In this document: positions 1 through 9,421 of the stretch, in pieces
Position numbering within the stretch: position 1 is the stretch's first letter
Layout: each line of letters starts with the position of its first letter
NCBI RefSeq assembly: GCF_014084105.1
Contig: NZ_CP048289.1
Span: forward strand, 1,311,922 to 1,375,921
DNA length: 64,000 nt
Source of the DNA: Streptacidiphilus sp. P02-A3a
GTDB taxonomy: Bacteria; Actinomycetota; Actinomycetes; Streptomycetales; Streptomycetaceae
Direction: 5' to 3'
Made by a program: the position numbers and the translations under genes
The notes under the pieces: model-generated
The model's database searches: none
Seen by the model: only the letters and a program-made list of their open reading frames with translations
What the model was told of the DNA's origin: nothing

Positions 1-218
1 CCGAGCGCCTCACCGCGCCGCGCGGGTGGGAGGTGGTCCGCCTCACCGTCGACTCCGGGCCGATCCGGCCCAGTGGCGACGACCTGGAGGCGCTGGCCAA
101 CGCCGTCCGCGAGGCGGCCAGACCGCCGGTACGCCGTCAGGACGGCGGCAGCCAGGCGGATCCGACCGAGGTCGGCCGCCGAGGCCACCTCCGCGTCCTG
201 CGCTCGCCCGACGCCTGA
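1..218 (+). CDS. DUF3499-family protein, 3' end only
   Basis: The reading frame is open from base 3 to the TGA at 216-218; the start lies outside the window. The visible 71 residues begin ERLTAPRGWEVVRL and continue with a PSGDDLEALANAVREAA stretch. From memory this is the conserved C-terminal half of the DUF3499 proteins found just upstream of the phosphomannomutase gene in streptomycetes. The last 25 or so residues are charged and poorly conserved, as is usual for the family tail. The function is not known; the part of these proteins that holds the conserved cysteines would be upstream of the window. The gap to the next gene is 125 bp, so co-transcription is possible but not shown. Confidence 0.75.
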   Translation, partial: ERLTAPRGWEVVRLTVDSGPIRPSGDDLEALANAVREAARPPVRRQDGGSQADPTEVGRRGHLRVLRSPDA

Positions 219-343
219 ATCCGGGACCCTCCGTACACGCGCACCCGGTACATTGCCTCCCGGGGCCGAGGGCTTCAGTCCCGGTAGTCCCGGTGGAAGA
301 CGAGCGTCGGAAGACGTGCGACGAGAATTGGCGGAGACCCCGA

Positions 344-1735
344 GTGCGTGACCTCAAGCAGATCGTGAAGGCGTATGACGTGCGCGGCGTGGTCCCCGAG
401 CAGTGGGACGAGTCGCTCTCCCGTGCCTTCGGGGCAGCATTCGTCCAGGTCACCGGCGCGAGTGCGATCGTTGTCGGCCATGACATGCGCCCGTCCTCGC
501 CCGGGCTGAGCCGCGCCTTCGCCGAGGGCGCCGCCGCACAGGGGACCGACGTCGTCGAGATCGGGCTCTGCTCGACCGACCAGCTGTACTTCGCCAGCGG
601 CAAGCTGGACCTGCCCGGCGCGATGTTCACCGCCAGCCACAACCCCGCCCAGTACAACGGCATCAAGCTGTGCCGCGCCGGTGCCGCCCCGATCGGCGAG
701 GACACCGGTCTGGTGGAGATCCGCGAGCTGGTGGAGTCCTGGACCGACGCCGAGGGCACGGTGACCGTTCCGGCCGCCGCCGAGGGCGTCACCGAGGGCC
801 TGATCACCCAGCAGGACGAGCTGCACCCCTACGCGGCCTATCTGCGCGGCCTGGTGGAGCTCAGCGGTATCCGCCCGCTGAAGGTCGCCGTCGACGCCGG
901 GAACGGCATGGGCGGCCACACCGTGCCGACCGTCTTCGACGGCCTCCCGCTGGACGTCGTGCCCATGTACTTCGAACTCGACGGGACCTTCCCCAACCAC
1001 GAGGCGAACCCGCTCGACCCGAAGAACCTGGTCGACCTCCAGGCCAAGGTGCGCGAGGTCGGCGCCGACATCGGCCTCGCCTTCGACGGCGACGCCGACC
1101 GCTGCTTCGTGGTGGACGAGCGCGGCGAGCCGATCTCCCCCTCCGCGATCACCGCCCTGGTCGCGGTCCGCGAGCTGGCCAAGGCCAAGGCGGCCGGGGA
1201 GCCGGAGCCGACGATCATCCACAACCTGATCACCTCCTGGACCGTGCCCGAGGTCGTTCGCGAGCACGGCGGCAAGACCGTCCGCACCCGGGTCGGACAC
1301 TCCTTCATCAAGCAGGAGATGGCCCGCACCGGCGCGGTCTTCGGCGGCGAGCACTCGGCGCACTACTACTTCCGCGACTTCTGGCGCGCCGACACCGGCA
1401 TGCTGGCCGCCCTGCACGTCCTGGCCGCGCTCGGCGAGCAGCAGGGCACGCTCTCCGCCCTGGTCGCCGAGTACGACCGTTACGCCGCCTCGGGCGAGAT
1501 CAACAGCACCGTGGACGACCAGAAGGCGCGCACCGCCGCCGTCCGCGCCGCCTACGCCGAGGTCCCGGGCGTGGTCTTCGACGAGCTCGACGGGCTGACG
1601 GTCACCGTGGGCGACTGGTGGTTCAACCTCCGGGCCTCCAACACCGAGCCGCTGCTCCGGCTCAACGTGGAGGCCCGGGACGAGGCCACCATGGCCAAGG
1701 TCCGCGACGAGGTCCTGGCCATCGTCCGCGGCTGA
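344..1735 (+). CDS. manB: Phosphomannomutase / phosphoglucomutase
   Basis: A 463-residue alpha-D-phosphohexomutase that interconverts mannose-6-phosphate and mannose-1-phosphate (and possibly the glucose pair) in the cytoplasm, feeding GDP-mannose for glycans and lipoglycans. The catalytic phosphoserine loop TASHNP is at residues 96-101 (Ser98), the metal loop DGDADR at 248-253, and the sugar-binding loop GGEHS at 334-338. The C-terminal phosphate-binding loop shows as RASNTEP. Length and domain order are normal for the family. I chose the GTG at 344 because a purine-rich GGCGGAG lies just upstream and the homology begins at RDLKQIVKAYDVRG; the frame stays open further upstream but without family similarity. 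The neighbours (SIS protein and manA) support a mannose-phosphate role over pure phosphoglucomutase. Confidence 0.93.
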   Translation: MRDLKQIVKAYDVRGVVPEQWDESLSRAFGAAFVQVTGASAIVVGHDMRPSSPGLSRAFAEGAAAQGTDVVEIGLCSTDQLYFASGKLDLPGAMFTASHNPAQYNGIKLCRAGAAPIGEDTGLVEIRELVESWTDAEGTVTVPAAAEGVTEGLITQQDELHPYAAYLRGLVELSGIRPLKVAVDAGNGMGGHTVPTVFDGLPLDVVPMYFELDGTFPNHEANPLDPKNLVDLQAKVREVGADIGLAFDGDADRCFVVDERGEPISPSAITALVAVRELAKAKAAGEPEPTIIHNLITSWTVPEVVREHGGKTVRTRVGHSFIKQEMARTGAVFGGEHSAHYYFRDFWRADTGMLAALHVLAALGEQQGTLSALVAEYDRYAASGEINSTVDDQKARTAAVRAAYAEVPGVVFDELDGLTVTVGDWWFNLRASNTEPLLRLNVEARDEATMAKVRDEVLAIVRG

Positions 1736-1886
1736 CCCCGCTCCCAGGCTCCGCCGTACCTCTGCCCGCCCACTGCGGGCCCACTGCCCGCCCACTGCGG
1801 GCCCGGGCAGAGGTACGGTAGCTTGCCGGAGGAACGCACACCTCTTCCCACCACCGACTCTTCCCACCACCGACGGAGCGACCGGA

Positions 1887-2057
1887 ATGAGCATCGACCC
1901 CGCCCTGCTGGAGATCTTCGCCTGCCCGCAGTGCCACGCGCCGCTCACCGAGACCGACGAGGAGCTGGTCTGCACCGGCGCCGACTGCGGCCTCGCCTAC
2001 CCCGTGCGCGACGGGATCCCGGTGCTCCTCGTCGACGAAGCCCGGCGCCCCGACTGA
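1887..2057 (+). CDS. Trm112-family small zinc-binding protein
   Basis: A 56-residue protein starting at ATG 1887 (MSIDPALLEIFACPQC) with GGAGCGACCGGA in front as ribosome binding site. It has the Trm112 pattern: CPQC with Cys13 and Cys16, a second pair at Cys29 and Cys34, and the RDGIPVLL tail that follows the second pair in this family. Eukaryotic Trm112 activates methyltransferases; the bacterial short forms are thought to be zinc-ribbon partners of unknown enzymes, so the role here is inferred only at family level. It sits between manB and the SIS-domain gene, an arrangement I know from other actinobacteria, and is probably co-transcribed with them. GC-rich repeats of the type CTGACACCGG fill the 76 bp to the next gene. 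Confidence 0.85.
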   Translation: MSIDPALLEIFACPQCHAPLTETDEELVCTGADCGLAYPVRDGIPVLLVDEARRPD

Positions 2058-2133
2058 CCCCGGCCCGACTGACACCGGTCCCACTGACACCAGCCCCGCT
2101 GACACCGGCCCCGACCTCGCAGGAGACCGCCGC

Positions 2134-3465
2134 ATGTTCGAGGAGTGGCTGCTGGACGACCAGGCCGCGCTGACCCGTGCCGACGAGGCCGGGCTGTTGC
2201 TCGACCTGGCCTCAGCCGGTGCCACGGTGCGCCGGGCCGTCCGCCTGGCCGGTGAGGCGGGCCTCGACCGGCTGCGCCCCGAGGGCCGCCCCCGCGCCGT
2301 CCTCGTCGCCGGACACGGCACCGGCGTCGTCGTGGGCGATCTGCTCGCGGCCCTCGGCGGCACCGTCTGCCCGATCACGGTCCTCAGTCCGAGCCTGACC
2401 GACCCGGCCCACGCCTCGGACCGCCCCGGCCGGAACACGACCGCCAGTGACCTCCGCTCGGACCTGACGCTGAGCCTCGACTGGGCCCTCCCCGGCTGGG
2501 TCGGCCCGTCCGACCTGCTGCTGGTCCTGTCCACCAGCGGAACCGAACCCGGGCTGATCTCCCTCGCGCAACTCGCGTACACCCGCGGCTGCTCCGTCGT
2601 CTCCGTCTCCCCGACGGGCAGCTCCCTCGCCGGAGCCACCCTCCAGGTCCGAGGGCTTCCCCTGCCGTTCGACGTGACGGGGGGCGCTCTGGAGCCCATC
2701 CCTGGACTCGAACGGGACCTCCCGCAGGAGGCGCCGTCCGCTCTGTGGGGGCTGCTGGCCCCGGTACTGGCCTTCGCCGACCGCGTCGGCATCATTTCCA
2801 TTCCGGTCTCCTCCCTGCAATCCGCCGCCGACCAGCTGGACGAGATGGCGGTCCGCTGCGGCCCGGCGGCCGACACCTACTCCAATCCGGCCAAGAGCCT
2901 GGCCATCCAGCTCGACGGCATGCTGCCGCTGCTCTGGTCCGACGGCCCCGGAACCGCCGCTGTGGCCCGGCGCTTCGCCGCCGTGCTCGCCGCCGAGGCG
3001 GCCCGCCCCGCCGTCACCGGCATGCTGCCGGATGTGCTGATCAGTCAGCACGGCCTGCTGCGCGGGCAACTCGGCGCGGAGCCGGACGAGGACGACTTCT
3101 TCCGCGACCGCACCGAGGAACCCGACGCCCTGCGGTACAAGATCCTGCTGCTGCGCCGGGTCCAGCCACCCGCCGGTGGCCAGCACCAGCCCGAGCTCTC
3201 ACCCGAGTCCGCTGTTCAGTCCCAGTCCCAGGCCCAGCCCCAGCCCCAGTCCGAGCCCGACACCGCGCCCGCAGCGGAGCCGCACCCCGTGCCGTACGCC
3301 GTGGCCAGGGCCCACCGCCTGGCCACGGACCACCGGATCGGTATCCAGGAGCTGACCTCGGCCCAGCCGGACACCCTCGGGGCGATGACCGAACTGCTCG
3401 CGCTGGCCGATTTCGCCGCCATCTACCTGGGTCTAGCCTCTTCCTCCAGTCCGCGCGTCCGCTGA
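2134..3465 (+). CDS. SIS-domain protein, phosphoglucose/phosphomannose isomerase-like
   Basis: A 443-residue protein with an N-terminal SIS-type sugar-phosphate binding fold (LVAGHGTGVVVGDLLAALGG around residues 54-73, then LLLVLSTSGTEPG near 130-142, where the Ser/Thr cluster binds phosphate) and a C-terminal helical half like the bacterial/archaeal bifunctional phosphoglucose/phosphomannose isomerases. It is cytoplasmic. A Gln/Pro/Ser-rich low-complexity stretch (QSQSQAQPQPQSEPD) splits the C-terminal domain near residues 365-380 and makes the protein longer than the usual 375 or so residues. The position between manB and manA suggests a role in hexose-phosphate metabolism; many actinobacterial members lack proven isomerase activity, so I do not call it pgi. 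The start is the ATG at 2134, preceded by CAGGAGACC. Confidence 0.82.
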   Translation: MFEEWLLDDQAALTRADEAGLLLDLASAGATVRRAVRLAGEAGLDRLRPEGRPRAVLVAGHGTGVVVGDLLAALGGTVCPITVLSPSLTDPAHASDRPGRNTTASDLRSDLTLSLDWALPGWVGPSDLLLVLSTSGTEPGLISLAQLAYTRGCSVVSVSPTGSSLAGATLQVRGLPLPFDVTGGALEPIPGLERDLPQEAPSALWGLLAPVLAFADRVGIISIPVSSLQSAADQLDEMAVRCGPAADTYSNPAKSLAIQLDGMLPLLWSDGPGTAAVARRFAAVLAAEAARPAVTGMLPDVLISQHGLLRGQLGAEPDEDDFFRDRTEEPDALRYKILLLRRVQPPAGGQHQPELSPESAVQSQSQAQPQPQSEPDTAPAAEPHPVPYAVARAHRLATDHRIGIQELTSAQPDTLGAMTELLALADFAAIYLGLASSSSPRVR

Positions 3466-3533
3466 TGTACGCGCCACCCTCGTCACAGACTCGCCGTCCC
3501 GCCTGCCCGGCGGCACAGATCAGGATCTGAACC

Positions 3534-4802
3534 GTGGATCGTCTGACCAATGTCATCCGTCCTTACTCCTGGGGTTCCCGGACCGCACTCCCGGAGCTCC
3601 TGGGCACCGAGCCCACCGGTGAGCCACAGGCAGAGCTGTGGATGGGCGCCCACCCCGGCGCGCCGTCCACCCTCGACCGAGGGAACGGCCCGCGACCCCT
3701 CGACGCAGTCATCGACGCGAATCCCGAGGGTGAACTCGGCACCGAGACCCTCGCCCGTTTTGGCCCCACCCTTCCCTTCCTGCTCAAGATCCTCGCGGCC
3801 GGCGAGCCGCTGTCCCTCCAGGTCCACCCGGACCTGGCCCGGGCCAGGTCCGGCTTCGCCGACGAGGAGGCACGCGGAATCCCGCTGGACGCCTTCGGAC
3901 GCAACTACAAGGACGCCAACCACAAGCCGGAGCTGATCTGCGCGCTCGGCGACTTCGTCGGCCTCTGCGGTTTTCGGCGCCCGGCGGAGACCGCCCGACT
4001 GCTGGAGGCCCTGGCCGTCCCCGCGCTGCTGCCCCTCGCCCGGGTGCTGCGGGAGCAGCCCGAGGCGGAAGCCCTCCGGGCGGCCCTCACCGCCGTGCTC
4101 ACCACCGATGCCGAGACCATGGCCACGACGGTTCGGCAGACCACCGAAGCCCTTGCCCAAGCCGCCAAGGCCGTGGAAGCCGGTGACCTCACCGGCTCCG
4201 CCCTGGCGGAGCTTCCCGCGTCCATCCAGTCCTCCCTCGGTTCCTACGCGGCGATCGGCCGCTTCTACCCTGAGGACGCCGGTGTCGTCGCCGCCCTCCT
4301 GCTGAACCACATCCGGCTCGCCTCGGGTGAGGCCCTGTTCCTGGGGGCCGGCATCCCGCATGCCTACCTGAACGGTCTGGGTGTCGAGATCCTGGCCAAC
4401 TCCGACAACGTGCTGCGTTGCGGTCTCACGCCCAAGCACGTGGACATTCCCGAACTGCTTGAGGTCGTCGACTTCCGCAGCACCGATCCGGACATCCTGC
4501 GGCCCGTGCTGCTCCCGGACGCCGATGGTGAAGAGCTCTACTCAGCTCCCATCGACGAATTCCGGCTCTCCCGGTTCACCCTGGGTGGTGCGGCACCGCA
4601 GCACCGCCGCGTCTCCGGTGCCACCCCGCAGATCCTGCTCTGCACGGAGGGGACGGCGGTCCTCACCGATGCCGAGGGATCGGCCATCACGCTCCACCCG
4701 GGCGAATCCGCGTTCGTCCCCGCCGGTGGACCCGATCCGCTGATCGGCAGCGCCGTCGCCGACACCCGCAGCACGGTCTTCCGGGCCACGGTTTCGGTGT
4801 AG
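3534..4802 (+). CDS. manA: Mannose-6-phosphate isomerase, class I
   Basis: A 422-residue type I phosphomannose isomerase that converts fructose-6-phosphate to mannose-6-phosphate, the entry step to ManB. It has the family N-terminus (NVIRPYSWGSR), the zinc-ligand segments LSLQVHPD and HKPELICAL, the GAGIPHAYL loop and the conserved C-terminal cupin-like part. The start is GTG 3534 (MDRLTNVIRPYSW); no strong ribosome binding site is visible, but the homology begins there. It lies 68 bp downstream of the SIS-domain gene on the same strand and ends immediately before a strong symmetrical terminator. With manB it makes a complete fructose-6-P to mannose-1-P route. Confidence 0.93.
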   Translation: MDRLTNVIRPYSWGSRTALPELLGTEPTGEPQAELWMGAHPGAPSTLDRGNGPRPLDAVIDANPEGELGTETLARFGPTLPFLLKILAAGEPLSLQVHPDLARARSGFADEEARGIPLDAFGRNYKDANHKPELICALGDFVGLCGFRRPAETARLLEALAVPALLPLARVLREQPEAEALRAALTAVLTTDAETMATTVRQTTEALAQAAKAVEAGDLTGSALAELPASIQSSLGSYAAIGRFYPEDAGVVAALLLNHIRLASGEALFLGAGIPHAYLNGLGVEILANSDNVLRCGLTPKHVDIPELLEVVDFRSTDPDILRPVLLPDADGEELYSAPIDEFRLSRFTLGGAAPQHRRVSGATPQILLCTEGTAVLTDAEGSAITLHPGESAFVPAGGPDPLIGSAVADTRSTVFRATVSV

Positions 4803-4825
4803 TCCCAGGAATACACCCCGCAACC

Positions 4826-4875
4826 GACAATCGCCCCGTTTTTCGGTCTTCCGACCGAAAAACGGGGCGATTGTC
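4826..4875. terminator. Bidirectional terminator, 23-bp perfect stem
   Basis: A perfect inverted repeat of 23 bp (4826-4848 with 4853-4875) around a 4-nt TTCC loop. The stem contains an A5/T5 run next to the loop, so it reads as a terminator from either side. It lies between the convergent ends of manA (plus) and the minus-strand gene ending at 4904. Confidence 0.88.
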
Positions 4876-4889
4876 ACTCCTACGAGTGA
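4874..4889. promoter_or_regulatory. 16-bp palindrome TCACT-N6-AGTGA, copy 1
   Basis: The sequence TCACTCCTACGAGTGA has two perfect 5-bp half sites around six bases. The same arrangement occurs at 25861-25876 and 34640-34655, each time between genes. This copy abuts the terminator arm and lies in a convergent gap, so it has no obvious promoter to control. The binding protein is unknown. Confidence 0.45.
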
Positions 4890-4903
4890 TGCGGTCGACC
4901 GGC

Positions 4904-5389
4904 TCAGCCGCCGAGGACCAGCTTCTCCAGAGCCGCTCGCGCCCGAGCGTCCGACTGCGCCCGCACCGCCACCGCCGTCGCCAGCTCACGGACCCACTCG
5001 TCCAGGGCCACCGGCTTGCGGGACAGGACCACCCCGCGCACCACCGTCGCCACCTCGCCCTGCGGACGCCCGTGGGCCAGCGTCAGGATCAGTCGGCGGT
5101 CGTCCAGCGAGACCTCCAGCTTCTCCACCTTGCCCTCGCGCCCGGACACCCGGTCGCTCATGCTGCGCTTGCGGTCGAAGCTGACCGAGCCCGGAGGCAG
5201 CGCGTCCGCCAGCGAGTCGGTGAGCACCTTGACGTAGATCTCCAGATCGGTCGAGTCCCGGCGCAGCGCTGCCGCCAGCATGTCCAGGGACATGTCGGGA
5301 TCGCTCAACTCGGCGTCGAGCGCGGCGCCGTCCACTGCTCGACTGACGTCCTCCGGTCGGTCCGGCAACGATTCCTGCTCGCCCATCAT
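4904..5389 (-). CDS. Conserved hypothetical protein, soluble
   Basis: A 161-residue soluble acidic protein that I recognise only as a conserved streptomycete hypothetical. It runs from MMGEQESLPDRPED through a helical segment (DPDMSLDMLAAALRRDSTDLEIYVKVLTDSL) to a beta-rich middle (SVSFDRKRS, KVEKLEVSLDDRRLIL, VVRGVVLSRKPV) and a C-terminal helix (WVRELATAVAVRAQSDARARAALEKL). There are no signal peptide, membrane segments or cysteine motifs. Two ATG codons lie in tandem at 5387-5389 and 5384-5386 with GGGGACAG upstream; I take the first. It is the last gene of a three-gene minus-strand group with the two YbjQ-like genes, 52 bp away from the middle one. A link to their function is inference from position only. 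Confidence 0.72.
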   Translation of the reverse strand: MMGEQESLPDRPEDVSRAVDGAALDAELSDPDMSLDMLAAALRRDSTDLEIYVKVLTDSLADALPPGSVSFDRKRSMSDRVSGREGKVEKLEVSLDDRRLILTLAHGRPQGEVATVVRGVVLSRKPVALDEWVRELATAVAVRAQSDARARAALEKLVLGG

Positions 5390-5441
5390 CTGTCCCCGCA
5401 CTCGTGTCGTACTGTGACCGAACCGCACTTCTTCGAGCTTC

Positions 5442-6272
5442 TCACCCGTCGAGGCTGAGGACCATGGTGGGCCGCTCGATCTCGTGGTCGGCGCGCAGCG
5501 GCCGGACCGCGGTGCCGATGGAGAAGAACTCGGTGGTGTGTCCACCCCAGCGGTGGTTGTGGGCGTTCAGCTGGACACCCACCACGCCCTCGGCGTGCAG
5601 CGCCTCGGCCTCGGCCTGCATCCGCGCCATGGCGAGCTCCCGGGCGTCGTACAGCGCCTGGGTGAACTGCTCGATCTCCACGTTCTTGCCGATGTTCGAG
5701 AACACCGCACCCATCCGCTGGTGGGCGATGTGGTAGACGCAGGTGCCCATGACCATGCCGAGCGGGGCGTAGCCGGCCCGGATCAGCGTCCAGAAGTCCT
5801 GTCCGGACAGGTCGGAGGTGAACGGCTGGCCCTTGTTGTTGCGCCAGGTCTGGTTTCCGGGCGCCGGGTGGTCCGCCTTCACGGCCGTGCCGATGGCGAT
5901 GAACTCGGCCACGTCGTTGCCGAACTCGCGGGCCTCCACGGTCAGCCGGACCCCGACGATGCCGTCCGCGCCCAGCGCGGCGGCCTCCGCCTCCATCCGG
6001 GTCATCGCCAGCTCCCGGGCGTGGTACATCGCCTGGCTGAGGGTCTCCAGCTCCTGGTTCTTGTTCCAGCGGCCGATCTGCATCCCCACGTGATAGATGG
6101 AGCTGCCGAGGACCAGTCCGATCGGTTTGAAACCGGCCTCACGGACCAGCAGGAACTCGTTCACGGACAGGTCACTGGTGAAGATCGAACCTGCCTTGCC
6201 CGGCTGTAGCTCGGCCAGCCGTCGCATTGCGTCGGCCGGGATGCCCTCAGCGGTCGGTTCCAACTTGCTCAT
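5442..6272 (-). CDS. Tandem YbjQ/DUF74-like (heavy-metal-binding-type) domain protein
   Basis: A 276-residue soluble protein made of two similar repeats. Repeat 1 is about residues 28-130 (FTSDLSVNEFLLVREAGF, IGLVLGSSIYHVG, ARELAMTRMEAEAAALGADG, AEFIAIGTAV) and repeat 2 about 150-255 (FTSDLSGQDFWTLIRAGY, LGMVMGTCVYHIA, ARELAMARMQAEAEALHAEG, TEFFSIGTAV). Each has the YbjQ-type core: a GxxxG strand-turn, a long helix with R and E residues, then a V/IGTAV strand. Single-domain YbjQ proteins form pentamers; the name heavy-metal-binding comes from database labels and is not proof of function. It starts at ATG 6272 and lies downstream of a second gene of the same architecture, so this is probably a paralogous pair in one operon. 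Confidence 0.8.
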   Translation of the reverse strand: MSKLEPTAEGIPADAMRRLAELQPGKAGSIFTSDLSVNEFLLVREAGFKPIGLVLGSSIYHVGMQIGRWNKNQELETLSQAMYHARELAMTRMEAEAAALGADGIVGVRLTVEAREFGNDVAEFIAIGTAVKADHPAPGNQTWRNNKGQPFTSDLSGQDFWTLIRAGYAPLGMVMGTCVYHIAHQRMGAVFSNIGKNVEIEQFTQALYDARELAMARMQAEAEALHAEGVVGVQLNAHNHRWGGHTTEFFSIGTAVRPLRADHEIERPTMVLSLDG

Positions 6273-6354
6273 CTCGCTACCCCTACTCGCTTACTCGCGC
6301 TCAGCACCACGGACGGAATCCCTCCGGTTCGCTCGGCGAACCGGCCAAACCTGC

Positions 6355-7377
6355 TCACACCTGGCCGTTCAGTTCGTTCAACTCCTGGGCGAGCCGACGG
6401 TATTCGCCGGCGTCCCCGTACGGGCTGGCAGCCACCGCGGCCAGGCGTCTGCGCAGCAGGTCACCCCGGTCGCCCAGCGGCATCACCGAGAGCGTCCTGG
6501 GCGCGGCCACGCCGGTCTTGAAGCGGGCGATGGTGGTCGCGACCATCGTGGACTCGGCCACGTGGTCCTCGCCCTCGCTGTTGCGGTTGCGGCTCCTGAT
6601 GCAGCCCTCGCCCCAGACCCGCAGGGCACTGCTGGCCATGATGATCCCGTCGCCGCCGTGCCGTGCCCCCTGCAGCTGCAACTGCCGCCGGGCATCGGCG
6701 CGGACGCCGTGCACAAGCTCGCTCCACCCTTTGACCTCGACGTTCTGCCAGGAATAGGTCTGCGACTGGGTCCGGTAGTCGTCGTGACGCACCCCGATCG
6801 ACATGCCCACCAGCAGTTCCACCGGGACCCAGCCCGAGGACAGCAGCTTGGCGAACCCCTGGCCGTCCAGATGTGAGGTGAACGGACGCCGGGGGCGGTG
6901 CGGACCCCGGGCCCGGACCGCTGTCCCGATGACCTTGAACTCCAGGCAGTTGGGCTGAGCCGCGAACGGCGCCATGGTCAGCTGGGCGGACACCACGCCG
7001 TCGCCGCCGAGGGCCTGGCATTCGGCGACCATCCGATCGAGGGCGGTGCGCCGCGCCTTCTCGAACACCGCGACCAGTCCGGCCGAGGGCGCTCCCTGGC
7101 CCGACAACGCGATCGGCGCGTTCCCGAGGTTGCCGTAACTGAAGCCGAACCCGGCGCCCTGGAACAGGCAGTCGTGGTAGCCCCAGTACGCTCCACTGCG
7201 GCCGACGTGGAAGACGGCGGAGCCCATGACCTGCCCCACCGGTTCGAAGCCGACCCCACGGATCGCGGCGAACTCGCCCGTGGACAGGGCGGAGGTCCAC
7301 GTTCCACTGCCCTTGATTTCGGCCATCCGCTCGGCGGCGGCCGGTGGCAACCCGACCCCGCTCCATGGCACCGACAT
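6355..7377 (-). CDS. Divergent tandem YbjQ/DUF74-like domain protein
   Basis: A 340-residue protein starting at ATG 7377 with AGGAG at 7382-7386. The first YbjQ-like repeat (WTSALSTGEFAAIRGVGF, VGQVMGSAVFHVG, then a Gly/Tyr/Phe-rich insertion QGAGFGFSYGNLG, the helix ARRTALDRMVAECQALGGDG, and LEFKVIGTAVRA) is clear. The second (FTSHLDGQGFAKLLSSGW, VELLVGMSIGVRH, RRQLQLQGARHGGDGIIM) is more diverged. A C-terminal extension of about 70 residues follows with no match that I know. No signal peptide or transmembrane segment is seen. It is first in the minus-strand group, with its promoter presumably in the gap shared with ahcY. The function is unknown. Confidence 0.78.
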   Translation of the reverse strand: MSVPWSGVGLPPAAAERMAEIKGSGTWTSALSTGEFAAIRGVGFEPVGQVMGSAVFHVGRSGAYWGYHDCLFQGAGFGFSYGNLGNAPIALSGQGAPSAGLVAVFEKARRTALDRMVAECQALGGDGVVSAQLTMAPFAAQPNCLEFKVIGTAVRARGPHRPRRPFTSHLDGQGFAKLLSSGWVPVELLVGMSIGVRHDDYRTQSQTYSWQNVEVKGWSELVHGVRADARRQLQLQGARHGGDGIIMASSALRVWGEGCIRSRNRNSEGEDHVAESTMVATTIARFKTGVAAPRTLSVMPLGDRGDLLRRRLAAVAASPYGDAGEYRRLAQELNELNGQV

Positions 7378-7888
7378 ACAGTCTCCTGATCTCGTCCCGC
7401 GGACCGGTTGAGGTGCGCCGCGTCGAACCCTAGAGCGAGGATCCGACCGCGCACACCGGGAATGTACGCCTGTGTTCCAGAACCATGACACAGGCCCCGC
7501 ACTGCGGATGTCGAGTCGTACAGCACCTTTACGAGTGGCTGGTCTCCGACCGCTTCTCGGGTACGGACGTGGCCCAGCCGTGTAGATTCGTATCCAGAAC
7601 CAGACGTCGCTGCTGATGGCGGTCGGTGGATTCGGGCGGACTCCTCGCTCATGGGCGAGGACCACCTGATCAGCCGAGGGAGAGAGGGCCTCCGACGCAC
7701 TGGGCCGGAACAGGTATGACAGTCGCGGGACGCGGTCGGGTAGGACCGAGCCGTCCCGGTCGCGCGGGCAAGGTCCCGCACGCTCTCGCACCCGCCGTGG
7801 CGGCGGGTGCTGATTGACGTACCCGATCGGCCCTGCCACTGCCCGCGCCGGATGCCACCGGCGAACAGACAGCGACGGAAGAAGAAAG
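7378..7888. promoter_or_regulatory. Divergent intergenic region and ahcY leader with hairpin
   Basis: These 511 bases without a gene separate the YbjQ-like operon (minus) from ahcY (plus). The half nearer ahcY contains a perfect 9-bp stem with a 5-nt loop at 7789-7811 (GCACCCGCC with GGCGGGTGC), not followed by a T run, and a smaller stem around 7745-7763. The arrangement resembles a structured leader, and ahcY is riboswitch-controlled in some bacteria, but I could not fit the SAH, SAM-II or SAM-IV consensus to it. Treat it as an unassigned structured leader. No coding region in it is convincing. Confidence 0.45.
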
Positions 7889-9337
<1,449 letters not shown>

Positions 9338-9363
9338 TCCGGTCCAGCAGCACAGCACGTCTT

Positions 9364-9397
9364 CGAGTGGCCGACGCCTGCGGGCGTCGGCCACTCG
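9364..9397 (+). terminator. ahcY terminator, 15-bp stem
   Basis: A perfect 15-bp inverted repeat (9364-9378 with 9383-9397) around a TGCG loop lies 26 bp after the ahcY stop. There is no T run, as is common for streptomycete terminators. Confidence 0.8.
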
Positions 9398-9421
9398 GCC
9401 ATCCGGACACAGGGACGCACC

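Noticed and set aside
4874-4889. BldD site for the TCACT-N6-AGTGA palindrome
   Set aside because: The BldD consensus has the half sites in the opposite order or with closer spacing than the eight bases seen between TCAC and GTGA here.
7660-7811. SAH or SAM riboswitch before ahcY
   Set aside because: CCGAGG and CTCCGACGC fragments look tempting, but the conserved core and pseudoknot partners of the known classes do not fit.
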